NCBI GenBank assembly: GCA_029880285.1
Contig: JAOUOS010000008.1
Location: 1-64,000, forward strand
Direction of reading: 5' to 3'
Length of the DNA: 64,000 nt
DNA from: Spirochaetia bacterium
GTDB taxonomy: Bacteria; Spirochaetota; Leptospiria; Turneriellales; JAOUOS01
Each line of letters begins with the position of its first letter. The first letter of the stretch is position 1. Shown piece by piece: positions 57,168 through 64,000 of this stretch. Under the pieces are notes generated by a model, which worked only from the letters and a program-made list of their open reading frames with translations, was not told where the DNA came from and did no database searches. A program made the position numbers and the translations under genes.

Positions 57168-57214
57168 TAAAAAAGAGTTTTCGCCGTATTAATTTACTTT
57201 TTTTTGACCACTCT

Positions 57215-58369
57215 ATGAATAAAAATTATCTATTTACATCTGAATCTGTTTCAGAAGGACATCCAGATAAAATATGTGATCAAATTTCAGACTCTGTACT
57301 AGACAGTTATCTTGCTCTAGATGAAAGTTCAAGAGTAGCATGTGAATCTTTAATAACAACCGGACATTTAACTGTAGCCGGTGAGGTATCTTCAAAAGAA
57401 GAAATAAAAAAAGAAGATATTGAAAAACTGGCCCGAAAAATTGTAAAAGAAATCGGTTATACCAGTGAAGAACTAGGCTTTGACGCCGATAACGCCGAAG
57501 TTACTGTAAGACTGCACCGTCAATCACCTGATATCGCACAGGGAGTAACCGGTGAGGGACTATATCAAGAAGAGGGAGCAGGAGATCAGGGTCTTATGTT
57601 TGGGTTTGCGATAAATGAAACCAGCGCCTTAATGCCAATGCCAATTTATTATTCTCATAAAATATTGCAAAAATTAGCCGAAATACGTCATAAAAAAGAA
57701 GTGGATTTTTTAGGTCCAGATTCAAAATCACAGGTAACAGTAAAGTATGTAGATAATAAACCTGTTTCTATTGATACTGTGGTAGTGAGTACCCAGCACA
57801 GTGAAAAAGCAACAAGAGATCAAATTTCAGAAGCTGTTATTGAATTAGCTGTTAAGAAAGTTATTCCCTCTGAATTAATAGAAAATACAAAATATTTAAT
57901 TAACCCTACAGGAAGGTTTGTTGTAGGAGGTCCGCACGGAGACTGTGGACTAACCGGCAGAAAAATAATAGTAGATACGTACGGAGGCTTTGCTCATCAT
58001 GGCGGAGGTGCTTTTAGCGGTAAAGACCCGTCAAAAGTAGATAGAAGTGCAGCGTATATGCTTCGTTATGTGGCAAAAAATATTGTGGCTTCAGGAATAG
58101 CCGAAAGATGTGAACTGCAGGCCGCATATGCGATAGGGGTTGCCAAGCCAGTATCGGTTTTAGTAAATACTTTTGGAACAGGTAAAAAATCTGATGATGA
58201 AATAGAAAAACTAGTAATTAAAAATTTTGATTTAACTCCTAAAGGTATTAGAGAAACTCTTAACTTAAGAAAAGTAAAATATCTGCCTACAGCTGCCTAT
58301 GGTCATTTTGGAAGATCAGGTGAATCATTTACATGGGAAAAGACTGATAAAATAGATGCATTTAAATAA
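57215..58369 (+). CDS. metK: S-adenosylmethionine synthetase
   Basis: The protein has 384 residues. [21 protein letters not shown] at the start and [12 protein letters not shown] are the ATP and methionine sites, with the Lys and Asp residues in [18 protein letters not shown] near residue 265 being the usual catalytic set. It makes SAM, the donor needed by methyltransferases such as the one at 20833-22224. It follows gpmI by 47 bases on the same strand, so a shared transcript is possible. Confidence 0.98.
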   Translation: MNKNYLFTSESVSEGHPDKICDQISDSVLDSYLALDESSRVACESLITTGHLTVAGEVSSKEEIKKEDIEKLARKIVKEIGYTSEELGFDADNAEVTVRLHRQSPDIAQGVTGEGLYQEEGAGDQGLMFGFAINETSALMPMPIYYSHKILQKLAEIRHKKEVDFLGPDSKSQVTVKYVDNKPVSIDTVVVSTQHSEKATRDQISEAVIELAVKKVIPSELIENTKYLINPTGRFVVGGPHGDCGLTGRKIIVDTYGGFAHHGGGAFSGKDPSKVDRSAAYMLRYVAKNIVASGIAERCELQAAYAIGVAKPVSVLVNTFGTGKKSDDEIEKLVIKNFDLTPKGIRETLNLRKVKYLPTAAYGHFGRSGESFTWEKTDKIDAFK

Positions 58370-58467
58370 AATCTATAGCACAATAAATATTTAATGAATA
58401 AGTTTCTTTGTTTTCTAAAAAAGAATTGTCAAATTGAAGAATTTTTGACATACTTAACATAACAAGT

Positions 58468-59070
58468 ATGAGAAAATATAAAAAACTTTTTCGACCCAGA
58501 AGACCATTAAGAGAAAATCGTATTAATGAAGATATTACAGAGCCAGAGGTTCGTGTAATTACTGACAACGGCGCGCAAGTAATGTCGACCGAAAATGCAA
58601 TTAAACTAGCTCAAGAAAAAGGTGAAGACCTTGTTGAAATCACTAAATCTAAAGATATACCTATCGTTAAAATTATAAACTATGGAAAATTTAAATTTGA
58701 GAAAGCAAAAAAAGAAAAAGAAAGCAAGAAAAAACAAAAAGTTATTCAAATTAAAGAAATAAAAATGGGACCTAAAATAGATATTGGCGATTTTAATAGA
58801 AAATGTTCTATGGCAGAAAATTTTATAACCGAGGGCGATAATGTTAAAGTTACCATGCGATTTAGAGGTCGCGAAATGGCTCATACAGAATTAGGCTATG
58901 AAAAACTGGTAAAATTTTCTGAAAACTTAAAAGAAAATGCTGTAGTAGAAAAAGAACCTTCACTTGAGGGTAGAATTATGTTTATGGTATTGCGCCCTAA
59001 AAGTAAAAAAGTCGTTGAAAAAATAGAAGAATCTGAACAAATAGATACTTCTGAATCTGAAGATGAATAA
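58468..59070 (+). CDS. infC: Translation initiation factor IF-3
   Basis: The protein has 200 residues. The N-domain reads ENRINEDITEPEVRVITDNGAQ, and the C-domain contains KEIKMGPKIDIGDFNRK and VTMRFRGREMAHTELG, all typical of IF-3. A Glu/Ser-rich C-terminal tail of about 20 residues is extra. The ATG at 58468 has no Shine-Dalgarno sequence. It lies inside the right arm of a 7-bp hairpin (CATACTT/AAGTATG), so folding could hide the start codon. infC is not joined to rpmI-rplT, unlike in most bacteria. Confidence 0.95.
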   Translation: MRKYKKLFRPRRPLRENRINEDITEPEVRVITDNGAQVMSTENAIKLAQEKGEDLVEITKSKDIPIVKIINYGKFKFEKAKKEKESKKKQKVIQIKEIKMGPKIDIGDFNRKCSMAENFITEGDNVKVTMRFRGREMAHTELGYEKLVKFSENLKENAVVEKEPSLEGRIMFMVLRPKSKKVVEKIEESEQIDTSESEDE

Positions 59071-59307
59071 GAAAAATAGCGGGAAATAAACAACTGGTCC
59101 GGTCATAACTACCCAAAAGCTCGCGCGAAATAAGTATTTAAAAGTATTTATAGCTAATTTTTTATGATCTTTTTTAACCTTGTTCTCAAATTTGACCTTA
59201 TTTTTATGGCGCTGATAAAAATATTTTTTTTTCTTTTGATGAATTTCATTGAGAAGTATTTTTTCTAAGTCTTTAATTTGCTCTAGAATGTCTTTATATT
59301 CTTTCAT
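58960..59307 (-). CDS. Possible short membrane protein, truncated-looking, antisense to the infC end
   Basis: The frame encodes 115 residues on the minus strand. The first 75 (from 59307) look real: a Lys/Glu-rich coiled start (KEYKDILEQIKDLEKILLNEI), then KYLFRASFWVVMTGPVVYFPLFFLFIF, a membrane helix. I recall longer proteins with the same order (charged N terminus, 'YF...F...VKKLHK', then a helix with GPV/APV) in other bacteria. Those continue beyond this point, whereas here the last 37 residues run through the 3' end of infC on the opposite strand and look like shadow sequence. So it may be a truncated gene or a chance frame. Confidence 0.35.
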   Translation of the reverse strand: MKEYKDILEQIKDLEKILLNEIHQKKKKYFYQRHKNKVKFENKVKKDHKKLAINTFKYLFRASFWVVMTGPVVYFPLFFLFIFRFRSIYLFRFFYFFNDFFTFRAQYHKHNSTLK

Positions 59308-59404
59308 TTATAGAATATAAGTAAAGCTCATGCCTTGTCAATGTATAAAAAAATACTTGCCAGTTTCAATTGTATTAAATTAAACTTCTTTTTTTAAATA
59401 TTAT

Positions 59405-60094
59405 ATGTTTTCACGCATAAATAAAATTAAATATTTCTATAAGAAAAATCTATTATTTCTATTTCTTATTTTTGTACTAAAAATAAATTTTTTAGCAGCT
59501 TCAGAGTGGGAACAAAAAAAAAATAAATCGGGTATTGAGATTTATTTAAGAGAAATAGAAGGTTCTGAATATAAAGAACTTAAAGCTATTATGAAATTAA
59601 AAACAACTTTAGTAAGCCTTGTTTCTTTATTAGACGATACAGCGTCATATCCTTTATGGATTTATCAATGCACAAAAGCAAGCCTTCTTGAAAAAACAGA
59701 AATGGAAAATTCTGAAATAAGGTATACGTATACTGAGTTAGACTTTTCTATGATTACATCAAAAAGAGATTTAATAACCCAATCTACTTTAACACAAGAC
59801 AGCAATTCAAAAACTATATTTATTTTATTAAAAGGCTTTCCTGAATACATAACTAAAAAAGAAAATATAGTAAGAGTCGCAAAACTAAACGGTTTTTGGA
59901 AGCTAGAACCTGTTAATAATGGTGAAATCTTAATAACCTACCAATTGCATATGAATCCCGGGGGAAACCTTCTATCATGGATAGTAAATTCAACATTAAT
60001 AGATATTGGTTTTGAAACGCTCCATAAGATGAAAAAAATGGTTTTGCTGCCAAAATATAAAAACGCGAAAATAATAAAGATAAAAGAACCCTGA
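59405..60094 (+). CDS. START-domain protein, exported or membrane-anchored
   Basis: The protein has 229 residues. A hydrophobic N-terminal segment (about 14-31) leads to SEWEQKKNKSGIEIYLREIEGSEYKELKA, the typical START/SRPBCC entry. Then come LLDDTASYPLWIYQCTKASLLE, RDLITQSTL and NGFWKLEPVNNGEILITYQLHMNPGG, which match bacterial START proteins. The domain has a helix-grip lipid-binding cavity, so it could bind or move a lipid in the periplasm. It is a single-gene unit. The convergent metF ends 8 bases downstream. Confidence 0.85.
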   Translation: MFSRINKIKYFYKKNLLFLFLIFVLKINFLAASEWEQKKNKSGIEIYLREIEGSEYKELKAIMKLKTTLVSLVSLLDDTASYPLWIYQCTKASLLEKTEMENSEIRYTYTELDFSMITSKRDLITQSTLTQDSNSKTIFILLKGFPEYITKKENIVRVAKLNGFWKLEPVNNGEILITYQLHMNPGGNLLSWIVNSTLIDIGFETLHKMKKMVLLPKYKNAKIIKIKEP

Positions 60095-60102
60095 AAAAAA
60101 GT

Positions 60103-60963
60103 CTAACTTAAATTTTTAAATATCTCTAAAACTGCTTTTGATTTATTTAAAGTATAAAAATGAATTCCGCTTACTCTATGTTCCAAAAGCTCACGGCATT
60201 GAAGAAAGGCCCATTCAATACCAATCTTTTCAGCGTCTTCTTTATTGGCATTATTCATTTTTCTTAATAAAGCCGCTGGAAATCTAGCGCCAGCCGCGAG
60301 TTCGGCAATACGTGTCATATTGCTTTTTGATACAACCGGCATAATTCCAGCGATGATAGGCACTTTTATACCCGCAATTTCGCATCTCTCACAAAAATCA
60401 AAAAAATCTCTGTTATCAAAAAAAAGCTGTGTACAAATATAGTCGGCCCCCGCGTCTACTTTTTGCCTCAAGTAGTCAATTTCATGAAGACGATTTGGCG
60501 TTTCGGGATGACCTTCGGGAAAACCGGCAACACCAATGCCCATTGAAGAAAATTCTTTTTTAATAAATTGCACCAATTCAAAGGCATGTGAAAATCCACT
60601 TGAATCTGGTTTAAAAATTTCTGCACATTTAGGTATATCACCCCTTAGGGCCATTATATTTTCTATACCGCTTTTACTATAAATTTCTAAAATATTTTTT
60701 ATTTCATTTTTTGAAGACCCTACGCATGTAAGATGAGAAACCATAGGAATATTAGTTTCTTTTTGTAATTTAACTACTAATTCATGAGTTAATTCTCTAG
60801 TAGAACCACCAGCACCGTAAGTCACACTTACATAGGCTGGTTTTAACGGCTTTAGATCATTTACCGTATTATAAAGTGAAATAGATGCTTCTTCACTCTT
60901 AGGCGGAAAAAATTCAAAACTTAAAGCCGGATTATGATTTTCAAGAATTTTTGAAATATGCAT
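60103..60963 (-). CDS. metF: 5,10-methylenetetrahydrofolate reductase
   Basis: The protein has 286 residues. The TIM-barrel flavoprotein motifs are ALSFEFFPPKSEEA at the start, VTYGAGGSTRELT and a GDIP (ALRGDIPK) segment in the middle. It reduces methylene-THF to methyl-THF for methionine synthesis, which feeds the SAM made by MetK (57215-58369). No methionine synthase is in the window. Confidence 0.96.
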   Translation of the reverse strand: MHISKILENHNPALSFEFFPPKSEEASISLYNTVNDLKPLKPAYVSVTYGAGGSTRELTHELVVKLQKETNIPMVSHLTCVGSSKNEIKNILEIYSKSGIENIMALRGDIPKCAEIFKPDSSGFSHAFELVQFIKKEFSSMGIGVAGFPEGHPETPNRLHEIDYLRQKVDAGADYICTQLFFDNRDFFDFCERCEIAGIKVPIIAGIMPVVSKSNMTRIAELAAGARFPAALLRKMNNANKEDAEKIGIEWAFLQCRELLEHRVSGIHFYTLNKSKAVLEIFKNLS

Positions 60964-61045
60964 TAAATTTTATATCGGATTAAAAAGAAAATGGTATCAC
61001 AAAAAAAGAAATAAAGAGATTATTTAACTTATTTAAGTCTATAAG

Positions 61046-61564
61046 CTATATTTTATACTCGTTTTCATTTAATTTTTTATTGTCTTTAAATTCTCTTACA
61101 TCCAAACGCTTTTCAGCAATATTAAAATTATAAACAGCTTTTATAAGTTTGCCATTATTATTTGTGTATTTTTCAAGAGACACTAATTTTCCATCACTTT
61201 GATAGTTATAATGAACACTCTTTGTATCGCCATTTATGAATAAATAACTGCTGTAAGATATACGCGTATACCCCGCTGCCTGCCCGTTTTTTTCATAGTT
61301 TTGAAAGCTTTGTGCCACATTATTAAAAAAATTTTTCGTCTGCGTATTTTCTATAAAAGCCATTTGAATAAAAAAACTTTTTTCAAAGGTATCTAATAAA
61401 ACTGAATTTTCAAATCTTTTTTCAAGAAAACTAACATGCTGCTTTAATAAAGATTGAAATTCATCAATAATATATTTTTCTTTTATTTTTTTCTCTTCAG
61501 CAATACTCATTGAAAATAAGGCAAAGCCTAATAAAACACTAATAAATATTATTTTTTTCTTCAT
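61046..61564 (-). CDS. Exported protein of unknown function
   Basis: The 172-residue protein has a signal peptide (about 1-22, ending ...SIAEEKK) and a mature domain that is helical first (KYIIDEFQSLLKQHVSFLEKRF) and beta-rich later (ISYSSYLFINGDTKSVHYNYQSDGKLVSLEKY). The second half superficially resembles LolA-like outer-membrane lipoprotein-sorting domains, but I do not see enough to assign it. It starts 127 bases from the divergent rplM gene. Confidence 0.6.
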   Translation of the reverse strand: MKKKIIFISVLLGFALFSMSIAEEKKIKEKYIIDEFQSLLKQHVSFLEKRFENSVLLDTFEKSFFIQMAFIENTQTKNFFNNVAQSFQNYEKNGQAAGYTRISYSSYLFINGDTKSVHYNYQSDGKLVSLEKYTNNNGKLIKAVYNFNIAEKRLDVREFKDNKKLNENEYKI

Positions 61565-61690
61565 AATACACTATAATTATTTAATTATTTTCGTTTTGTC
61601 AATAAATATTTAATATAAATATAAAATATTTATTCTACAGCTTGAAAACAATTGACACTTAGTTTCAAAATAAAAAATTGACTAAAACAA

Positions 61691-62146
61691 ATGGAACCAT
61701 TATATAATCAAAAAACATATTATCCAACAAAAGATAAATTAAAAAACGAGTGGATAGTTATAGACAGCGCAGATCAGGTATTAGGAAGAATTGCTTCTAA
61801 AGCGGCAAATAGATTAATGGGAAAACATCTTCCTATTTTTCAGCCAGGTGCCACTGTAGGCGATTCAGTAATAATTATAAACGCTTCTAAAATAAAAGTA
61901 ACAGGAGCAAAACTAGATCAAAAAAATTATTATAATTTTTCAGGATATCGTGGCGGGCTTAGAACAGTAAAAATGAGAACTTTATATGAAAACACTCCTG
62001 AAAAAATTGTACTAATAGCTATTAAAGGAATGTTACCTAAAAACAAATATGGAAGAAAGCTTTTACGAAGAGTACGGGTTTTCGCGGGAGCAGAACATAA
62101 TATGACAGCTCAAAAAGCTGCTGAAGTATCTGCGAGCATTAAATAA
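61691..62146 (+). CDS. rplM: 50S ribosomal protein uL13
   Basis: The protein has 151 residues. WIVIDSADQVLGRIASKAANRLMGK and the VIIINASKIKVTG strand are typical, as is the late GMLPKNKYGRKLLRRVRVFAG. It binds 23S rRNA early in 50S assembly. rpsI follows 16 bases later, the standard rplM-rpsI operon. Confidence 0.98.
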   Translation: MEPLYNQKTYYPTKDKLKNEWIVIDSADQVLGRIASKAANRLMGKHLPIFQPGATVGDSVIIINASKIKVTGAKLDQKNYYNFSGYRGGLRTVKMRTLYENTPEKIVLIAIKGMLPKNKYGRKLLRRVRVFAGAEHNMTAQKAAEVSASIK

Positions 62147-62162
62147 TTCTGGAGAAAATTAA

Positions 62163-62843
62163 ATGTCAGAAAAAGAAGAAAAAAAGAAAACAGTAAAGAA
62201 ATCTGAAGAAAAAAAAGAAATTAAAACCACCGCGAAAAAAACTGAAGATAAAGCAGAAAAAAAGAAAACAGTAAAGAAATCTGAAGAAAAAGAAGAAACA
62301 AAAACTGTTGAGAAAACAATTGAAGAAAAATCGGATCACAAGGCAAAAAAAATAGAGATTAAAAAATCAACTGCAACCGATCAAAAGACTGAAGAAAAAA
62401 AAGAAATCACAGAAAAAAAACAAGAAAAACCAGAAGCTAAAAAAAGTAAAAAAGGTACTTTCGCTGTTTTATATACGGGCCGCAGAAAAACCTCTGTCGC
62501 CAGAGTAAGGGTTATAAAAGGAACTGGAATAATAAAAGTAAATAAAAAACCCATAGAAGAATATTTCGGTAGATTAACGCATCGTTTTAAGGTTTTAGAA
62601 CCTCTTAAATTAACGGGAACAGAAAATAATTATGATATCTTCGCGAATGTTAAAGGCGGGGGAAATACCGGACAAGCAGACGCAATATGTTTGGGAATAT
62701 CAAGATTTTTAGATTCTGAAGACGCAAAATTTCATAAAGAACTTAGAAAAAATGGCTTATTAACCAGAGATTCAAGAATGGTTGAAAGAAAAAAATACGG
62801 CCTTCATAAAGCCAGAAGAGCAACACAGTTTTCAAAAAGATAA
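62163..62843 (+). CDS. rpsI: 30S ribosomal protein uS9 with long charged N-terminal extension
   Basis: The protein has 226 residues versus about 130 normally. The conserved domain starts near residue 99: TFAVLYTGRRKTSVARVRV, then GGGNTGQADAI, and ends in GLHKARRATQFSKR, whose C-terminal Lys-Arg reaches the P-site tRNA. Residues 1-97 are almost only Lys, Glu, Thr and Ser, contain an 11-residue unit (KKKTVKKSEEK) twice, 26 residues apart, and are probably disordered. The ATG at 62163 has a GGAG site, and the frame is continuous. The repeat spacing in DNA is 78 bases. Confidence 0.95.
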   Translation: MSEKEEKKKTVKKSEEKKEIKTTAKKTEDKAEKKKTVKKSEEKEETKTVEKTIEEKSDHKAKKIEIKKSTATDQKTEEKKEITEKKQEKPEAKKSKKGTFAVLYTGRRKTSVARVRVIKGTGIIKVNKKPIEEYFGRLTHRFKVLEPLKLTGTENNYDIFANVKGGGNTGQADAICLGISRFLDSEDAKFHKELRKNGLLTRDSRMVERKKYGLHKARRATQFSKR

Positions 62844-62956
62844 TAATAACGTATATTTAGTTATTATATACGAAAAAAATCAACCAAAAGATTACAATAG
62901 TATAAAACTAATATTTAATTAGTTTTGAAAAAATAATTACACCCGATAATATAAAT

Positions 62957-64000
62957 ATGTCATCAAAAAAACAGGAAAAAAAGATAGATATAAATAGTCT
63001 ATATAAAAAAGATTTAAATAAAAATAGAAAACTTATAATAGGTTCTTCGATACTTGCAATTTTATTAATTTGGGCGGCCGATTTATTAATATGCGGGAAA
63101 AAATTACAAACCGACAAAGACATTGATGCGATTTTAGCTGAATATGACATTGATAATATCAGTGATGAAAGAGAAGAAAAACTAAGGGCACTTTTAAAAT
63201 TATTAGAAATTGAAGAAGATTATAGAACTCATCATGATATAGGAAAACTATTAACAGACTTAGAAAAGTACGAAAGTGCCATAACACATTTAAAAAAAGC
63301 GAAAGATCTGGCTTATAAAAAAAATGTAGAAAAGAAACAAATTTATGAAATATTAACCGATCTTGCACACGCCTACTCGAAAAAAGATGATTTTGACAAC
63401 GCAATAAATGCTTTAAAAGAAGCTAAAAAGATAAAACCAAAAGAAGCAGAAGCCTATAATAAAACAGGTAACATTTATGATTTAAAAAAAGAAGAAAAAA
63501 AAGCTAAGAAGGAATATGAAACAGCAAAGAAAGTAGATGTAAAAGATCCTGAAGCCTATAAAAATTTAGCCATTCAACAATTTAAAAATGGCAATGATAA
63601 AGAGGCAATAAAATTATTAAAAGAGGGTGTAGAAAAAAATTCAAAAAATTATAAATCTTATGAAAATCTTGGTGATGGATATTTTAAAAATAAAGATTTT
63701 GACAATGCCATCAAGTCATATAAAAATGCTATTACAAAAAATCCGAATAACGCAGATCTCTACTATAAACTGGCAAAAGCATATGAAAAAAATGGCGATA
63801 AATCGAATATGTTAAAGGCCCTAGCAAAAGGATACGAGCTTGACAAAAAAAATAAAAATATTTTAGAAAATTTAGCGGATATTGAATTACAAGAAGGAAA
63901 CTCAGAAAAAGCATTACAATTTTACAGAGCGGCGTTAAAACAAAACTCAAAAGATAAAACATTAAGAAATAAATATTTAAAAGCTAAGAAACAATATGAA
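62957..64000 (+). CDS. TPR-repeat membrane protein, cut by the window end
   Basis: The frame runs from the ATG at 62957 through 348 codons to the end of the window without a stop, so it is partial. After a charged start, residues 28-46 form one membrane helix (IIGSSILAILLIWAADLLI). From about 75 a row of TPR hairpins follows, for example YESAITHLKKAKDLAY, DNAINALKEAKKIKPKEAEAY, KEAIKLLKEGVEKNSKNYKSY and DNAIKSYKNAITKNPNNADLYY. At least six repeats are visible. TPR arrays are protein-binding scaffolds. The single N-terminal anchor would place the repeats outside the cytoplasm or just at the membrane. It follows rpsI after about 110 bases. Confidence 0.9.
   Translation, partial: MSSKKQEKKIDINSLYKKDLNKNRKLIIGSSILAILLIWAADLLICGKKLQTDKDIDAILAEYDIDNISDEREEKLRALLKLLEIEEDYRTHHDIGKLLTDLEKYESAITHLKKAKDLAYKKNVEKKQIYEILTDLAHAYSKKDDFDNAINALKEAKKIKPKEAEAYNKTGNIYDLKKEEKKAKKEYETAKKVDVKDPEAYKNLAIQQFKNGNDKEAIKLLKEGVEKNSKNYKSYENLGDGYFKNKDFDNAIKSYKNAITKNPNNADLYYKLAKAYEKNGDKSNMLKALAKGYELDKKNKNILENLADIELQEGNSEKALQFYRAALKQNSKDKTLRNKYLKAKKQYE

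Overview
The window is AT-rich DNA from a Gram-negative (diderm) bacterium, with dense coding on both strands. The diderm call rests on predicted outer-membrane barrels, many lipoproteins with lipobox cysteines, a LolCDE-like export set and a GnnA-like sugar dehydrogenase. Repeated SpoIIE-type (RsbU-like) phosphatases, a 7TMR-DISM receptor, HD-GYP and MshEN c-di-GMP proteins, and the gene order hrcA-grpE-dnaK-dnaJ would suit a spirochaete-like (Spirochaetota, perhaps Leptospira-related) lineage. That placement is inference, because no rRNA or tRNA gene lies in the window.

Layout. 1-2.6 kb: ilvC and an inositol monophosphatase, both minus strand, flanked by remnants of the hairpin repeats that often accompany GxxExxY genes. 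2.6-7.8 kb: a compact plus-strand run of surface proteins (FnIII lipoprotein, two predicted barrels, another lipoprotein) plus a gutted phosphatase gene. 7.9-13 kb (minus): a copper-storage-type protein, then HD-GYP, ExbB, ExbD and a large membrane/TPR protein. 13.2-17.8 kb: a rhodanese lipoprotein, a repeat-built Cys-rich lipoprotein and typA. 17.8-23.5 kb (minus): a signalling cassette of two STAS-like proteins around a degenerate RsbW-like protein, a methyltransferase, an RsbU-like membrane phosphatase and a Cache protein ending in a CheD-like domain. 23.6-25.8 kb: malic enzyme fused to a phosphotransacetylase-like domain. 26-34 kb: an unknown gene, a DUF4382 lipoprotein, and a CsgG-like protein upstream of a 1849-residue repeat lipoprotein ending in two FGE-sulfatase-fold domains. 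34-40.3 kb: an antitoxin remnant, a TetR regulator and a LolA-like/porin-like/ABC transporter operon. 40.3-43.6 kb: 7TMR-DISM phosphatase, hemerythrin and an MshEN-MORN fusion. 43.7-47.4 kb: glmS, a divergent sigma factor and a likely zinc-binding anti-sigma protein. 47.4-64 kb: mostly housekeeping (rplT, rpmI, PLP decarboxylase, lipoyl protein, GnnA-like dehydrogenase, dnaJ, dnaK, grpE, hrcA, gpmI, metK, infC, metF, rplM, rpsI), a START-domain protein, and a TPR gene cut by the window end.

The most distinctive content is regulatory. The partner-switching cassette (19.4-23.5 kb) with its neighbour that fuses a Cache sensor to a CheD-like domain keeping the Thr/Cys/His triad is the best candidate for an undescribed system. 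Other points are a truncated phosphatase fused to a membrane domain, an MshEN-MORN fusion, a uS9 protein with a 97-residue charged extension, a degenerate CIRCE element before hrcA, and a perfect 19-bp GC-rich hairpin between divergent genes. No CRISPR array, complete insertion sequence, prophage or diversity-generating retroelement was found.
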